From positions 1-64,000 of the forward strand of contig OMZU01000024.1 in NCBI GenBank assembly GCA_900315605.1: a stretch of DNA of 64,000 nucleotides, given 5' to 3'. Both the position numbers and the translations under genes were made by a program. The stretch is from an uncultured Eubacteriales bacterium (lineage in GTDB: Bacteria > Bacillota > Clostridia > Oscillospirales > Acutalibacteraceae). This document shows positions 63,348 through 64,000 of this stretch, piece by piece (the first letter of the stretch is position 1; every line of letters begins with the position of its first letter). The notes beneath the pieces were generated by a model that did not search any database, was not told the origin of the DNA, and was given only the letters and a program-made list of their open reading frames with translations.

Positions 63348-64000
63348 ATGGATTTGATTATTATAGGCGGCGGAGCCGCAGGACTGACAGCAGCAATTTA
63401 CGCTTGCAGAAGCGGTCTTGAATTTCTGCTTTTGGATTTTTCTTCTTCAATGGGAAGCCAGCTCACCCAAACCGACGAGATCGAAAACTATACCGGCTTT
63501 GAAAAAATCGGAGGTATGGAGCTGATAACAAAATTCCGCGCTCACGCTAAGGCATTGGGTGCGCCTATGAAAAACGCCGCGGTCAGGCAAATCGCCAAAA
63601 CCGACGGCGGCTTTGAGGTCACGACCGCAAAGGAAAGCTTTTTTGCAAAATCGGTCATTTTCTGCGGCGGTGCGAGCCACCGCGAGCTGGGAGTCAAGGG
63701 CGAAAAGGAATTTGCCGGCAAAGGCGTCAGCTACTGCGCGGTTTGCGACGGCTTTTTCTATCGCGGCAAGACCGTGTGCGTTATCGGCGGCGGTGATACC
63801 GCCGTGACCGAAGCCTTGTATCTCTCAAAATTCTGCGCCAAGGTCAACGTTATTCTCAGGCGCGACAAATTCCGCGCTCAGGGCGCGCTTGTTAAGAAGC
63901 TTGAAGAAGCAGCTAATGTTGAGATTTTCTACAAGTCTCAGCTTGCCGAAATTTGCGGAAGCGAGCTTGTTGAGCGCGTGGTTTTGACCGACGGAAGAAG
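63348..64000 (+). CDS. trxB: Thioredoxin-reductase-like FAD protein (3' end outside window)
   Basis: The first 217 residues are present. They show the FAD fold LIIIGGGAAGLTAAIYACRSG, ENYTGFEKIGGMELITKFRAHAKALG, the redox pair CAVCDG near residue 135, and the NADPH fold VIGGGDTAVTEALYLS near 147. It should reduce thioredoxin or a related partner. The ATG at 63348 has AGAGGA seven bases upstream. The sequence runs to the window end, so the total length is unknown. Confidence 0.88.
   Translation, partial: MDLIIIGGGAAGLTAAIYACRSGLEFLLLDFSSSMGSQLTQTDEIENYTGFEKIGGMELITKFRAHAKALGAPMKNAAVRQIAKTDGGFEVTTAKESFFAKSVIFCGGASHRELGVKGEKEFAGKGVSYCAVCDGFFYRGKTVCVIGGGDTAVTEALYLSKFCAKVNVILRRDKFRAQGALVKKLEEAANVEIFYKSQLAEICGSELVERVVLTDGR

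Overview
The window looks like chromosomal DNA around the replication origin of a Gram-positive anaerobe of the class Clostridia, most likely a Ruminococcus-like member of the Oscillospiraceae. Three things support this: the Firmicutes gene order rpmH-dnaA-dnaN-yaaA-recF-remB-gyrB-gyrA, a complete six-gene Rnf complex, and a secreted alpha-amylase that carries a dockerin and several CBM26-like starch-binding modules. The last trait is typical of starch-degrading, amylosome-type ruminococci. The species is an inference; no search was run.

Layout. 0-12.4 kb is accessory and surface-related: a secreted tandem starch-binding protein, a holin/GH25 lysozyme pair, a RelE/ParE-type toxin with its antitoxin, an MTA/SAH nucleosidase, an ABC1-family kinase with a very long Asn/Gln/Lys tail, small membrane and secreted proteins, and the large amylase. 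12.7-17.6 kb is the rnfCDGEAB operon for ferredoxin:NAD+ energy conservation. 17.7-24.4 kb holds rsmE, a CinA C-terminal protein, a sirtuin, an AT-rich island with one large DUF2971-like gene of unknown role, rplM-rpsI and a UspA-like protein. 24.6-28.1 kb is rmlABDC for dTDP-L-rhamnose. 28.3-41.3 kb is read entirely leftward: lgt, a small membrane protein, serS, parB, parA, a Noc-like ParB paralogue, rsmG, mnmG, mnmE, khpB/jag, yidC, yidD, rnpA, rpmH. Two perfect parS sites lie in it. The origin lies between the divergent rpmH and dnaA promoters (about 41.4-41.7 kb). From there genes run rightward: dnaA, dnaN, yaaA, recF, remB, a zinc-ribbon membrane protein, gyrB, a thioesterase, gyrA, a lipoprotein, mgtE and two tRNA-Ser genes. 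55.5-64 kb holds a small membrane protein, a GyrI-like protein, birA, coaBC, a probable pantothenate ECF S-component with coaX, a split transketolase and the start of a thioredoxin-reductase-like gene.

The most distinctive non-coding feature is a set of short palindromic, MITE-like repeats of at least four kinds in intergenic DNA. In several cases (gyrB, the thioesterase, the GyrI-like gene, birA, lgt, remB) the gene's stop codon lies in, or directly against, the repeat end. Other points to follow up are the AT-rich TPR-like/DUF2971 gene, a long structured mgtE leader with a 21-codon upstream reading frame, a 55-bp promoter shared by two distant small-protein genes, and a triplicated 77-bp unit beside parS.

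Functionally the window joins chromosome replication and segregation near the origin with RNA modification, membrane-protein insertion, starch capture and breakdown, Rnf energy conservation, rhamnose-containing envelope polymers and coenzyme A/biotin metabolism. Starts were moved to internal ATG/GTG/TTG codons where a Shine-Dalgarno sequence clearly decided it.
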